The notes beneath the pieces are model-generated. The model saw only the letters and a program-made list of their open reading frames with translations, was not told the origin of the DNA and ran no database searches. From the NCBI RefSeq assembly GCF_020921035.1, contig NC_063157.1, positions 24,011,015-24,075,014 on the forward strand: DNA of 64,000 nucleotides, written 5' to 3'. This document shows positions 61,948 through 64,000 of the stretch, one piece after another. Both the position numbers and the translations under genes were made by a program. This DNA comes from Rhodamnia argentea (Eukaryota; Streptophyta; Magnoliopsida; Myrtales; Myrtaceae). Position 1 is the stretch's first letter. Every line of letters begins with the position of its first letter.

Positions 61948-63640
61948 ATACTCTTGTTTCTTATTCTGCTCTTAGGGCTTCGACTTTATGTTAAAATTTG
62001 AACACTTCAGTTCAGGTGGGATCGACAAGAAGGAAGAACTCAAAAATTTTCCGAAGTGTCTCCTTATTGAAATTGACTGAAATGCATAATCTTCTTAACC
62101 TAGATGCAGAAGTTCATCCATCTAAACCAAATTAAACGCAACTTGCTGATCCAGAGCAAACTAGCACCAGCCTCGATGCTTCAGGTGAATGTCGCTTCTC
62201 TGCTTAAAATAATTAATCCTCCACAAGTTGTCTATAGCGTGCGATTAACGAAGGTGACTGGTCAATGCGGCAGAAGGTCGAAACTTTTCACCAGCATGGA
62301 ATTCAACTTAGAACAACTATCATGACAGCGATGGGCGACGCTCTATGGTTATAGAAAAAAACTTTTTGATGATTCAACTTAGAATTGTAACAACTAAGAA
62401 CCCTAGATGTGTTCAAGGAAAACCCTGACTAGATAGAAATAGAATTGGTCATGTGTTTAGTGGCTTATGCCCCAAATCAATCTGCTCGCTTAGGCCAAAA
62501 CTGGGTTTCATGAAATAAGGTTAACAAATAGTACCGAGTTACAAATTGGTTGGTCGAGGATTCAATGTATATAGACGGAGAAAATGATGCATCGGTTCGA
62601 GATTTGAAGGGACAATTTCTAGGCAGATTGAGCTATTTTATTTTTCAAGAAGGATGCCCACTTGGGATGATGTTCTCCTTAGATTCGAGACAAGATTTTA
62701 CAGACTCGTATATGGAGGATGTGATCGTTAGAATCGCCACGATGCGATACGTGCTTAGAAATGTATGTTCTTTTGTTGGTCCAAAATAAAATGAAATTCC
62801 CTACTCTTATACAAAGTTGCGAAAACAAAAATTTCATGCATTCTAGACTTTTCGTGTGGTACATAATAGGAACATTAGTTTGGATAATCCCCAGAAATGG
62901 ATAGTCAATTCGACATTGTATGGTTATGCTTGGTAAGCATAGTCGATGAACTTAGTAATTTCATAGTCCCTTGATTTAAGTTTTTGTTTCAATTGAGTTT
63001 AGGATTCATTAGTATTTCTAATACTCTGTTAACGGACCAAGCAAATTTTAGTATTAGGCCCCACTATGGACACAGTAAAGCAAAACATATGCCACTTTTG
63101 TCAAATCGCATTAGCTATGAAATCAATCAAAAAGTGTCTTTTCAATTAAAGAGTCGATAGGTCCGTTCATATTATTTCACTGGTTGACCTTATTTTATGC
63201 CTTCTTTTTCTCCCCTAGGGTTTCTCTCCCTCCTGCCGTCGCCTCCCTTCTCTTTTCTGCAGAAGCCTTCCCAAGGGAGAGAGAGGGTCCTTTCCCCCAC
63301 TCTCCCTCCCTTCCCATTTCCCTTTTTTCTACATTGCTTTTGTTTTCCCCGTACTTGTTCTTTTCAATAAATTTCTTCGTCAATTTTGTGGAGCTGCAAT
63401 TGACATCTAAGCTCTCCGAATATCGAAACGCGAGTGCATCAGAAAAATTTGCTCGCTTCAACTTTGAGTGTTTGCTCCAGATTGTTGAGTGCTCTGCAAA
63501 TTGTCGAAACTTTTCCCTATCAATAGACTTATCTGAAAATAATTTTGTGATCAACACGTATCCTTTTGTAGTTACTCTCTCCCGATCGAAAATTAGATTT
63601 AGATTTGGGTGTTATTTTATTCCGATCTATAAATAGATTT
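61948..63640. other. Intergenic, no supported gene
   Basis: Short frames at 62104-62325 and 62550-62789 have no domain. At 63200-63340 the DNA is CT-rich, as in a 5' leader. Nothing can be assigned. Confidence 0.35.
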
Positions 63641-64000
63641 GGGATTTGTAAGGCATTTTTTATGCTATTTCAACCTGTTGAGGTTGTTGTTATCTCTGCG
63701 CGGTGATGGTGTTGAGGACACCAAACCTAAGTGTGCATCGCCTTTTGGCAAAGCCGTTGCTATTAGAGAGGGACTTCTCGGTGTGTGCTCATCATTGATG
63801 ATGATGCGAGATTCGGTGATCGGTAGCTGGTTGTGCTTGAATGCAATGTCAGATTCGTCTTTGAAGAGTGAGCGAGTTTCTACAACCTAGATCAAGTTGA
63901 TTTGTTTTTCAGATTTACTTACTTTGTGGGATTTTCATTTTTATTTTGAAGTGATGTTTGTCTTTTTGATATGAAATGAAAATTTTTCTTTCGACGAAAA
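63640..64000 (+). pseudogene. Possible LINE 3' end with RNase H remnant
   Basis: The plus-strand peptide KCASPFGKAVAIREGLLGVC recalls the A-x-A-x-REGL block of the RNase H domain in plant LINE retroelements. It is followed by a stop and an AT-rich tail reaching tttcgacgaaaa at the window end, as in LINE 3' UTRs before poly(A). The evidence is a single short block, so this is tentative. Confidence 0.3.

Overview
The window is nuclear DNA of a flowering plant, most likely a woody eudicot. The genes have GT-AG introns and belong to plant families such as class III peroxidase, ROP GTPase GAP and S40. Between them lie plant transposons: Copia, MULE with a plant-mobile-domain gene, hAT and many MITEs. 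I cannot name the species. The style of the MITEs would fit Myrtales, but that is a weak inference.

Left part (1-27.5 kb), mostly transposons. A decayed Copia element on the minus strand runs off the left edge (1-3314) and is followed by MITEs and LTR remnants. A three-exon GH17 beta-1,3-glucanase with a probable GPI-anchor exon lies at 9131-11003. A decayed minus-strand MULE (14.35-19.3 kb) encodes MURA and plant-mobile-domain remnants and abuts an array of seven 127-bp repeats. Next is the wreck of a CML48-type EF-hand gene (minus strand, 21.66-26.1 kb), split by a dead hAT element and a MITE.

Central part (27.5-51 kb), the gene island. On plus are a histone-fold POLE3/NF-YB11-like gene with a C-terminus built of 45-residue repeats, and N-carbamoylputrescine amidase in nine exons. 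On minus are a CRIB-domain RopGAP in five exons and an LEA_2 protein. On plus are a class III peroxidase with a MITE in intron 2 and a damaged third splice donor, and an S40-type protein. From memory, Arabidopsis At2g27440-At2g27500 holds RopGAP, CPA/NLP1, NF-YB11, CML48 and a GH17 gene in the same order, so 9-40 kb looks like a conserved block in which only the CML48 member has died.

Right part (51-64 kb), gene-poor. It has no coding gene I can support. It holds a perfect 23-bp foldback, MITEs with clear 9-bp target duplications, a solo LTR, a hAT-like element carrying two broken exons of a cationic amino acid transporter, and a possible LINE 3' end at the right edge.

The host genes do not form a pathway; they are independent neighbours. 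All exon boundaries were placed by hand from splice dinucleotides, reading phase and recalled family conservation, without alignment software.
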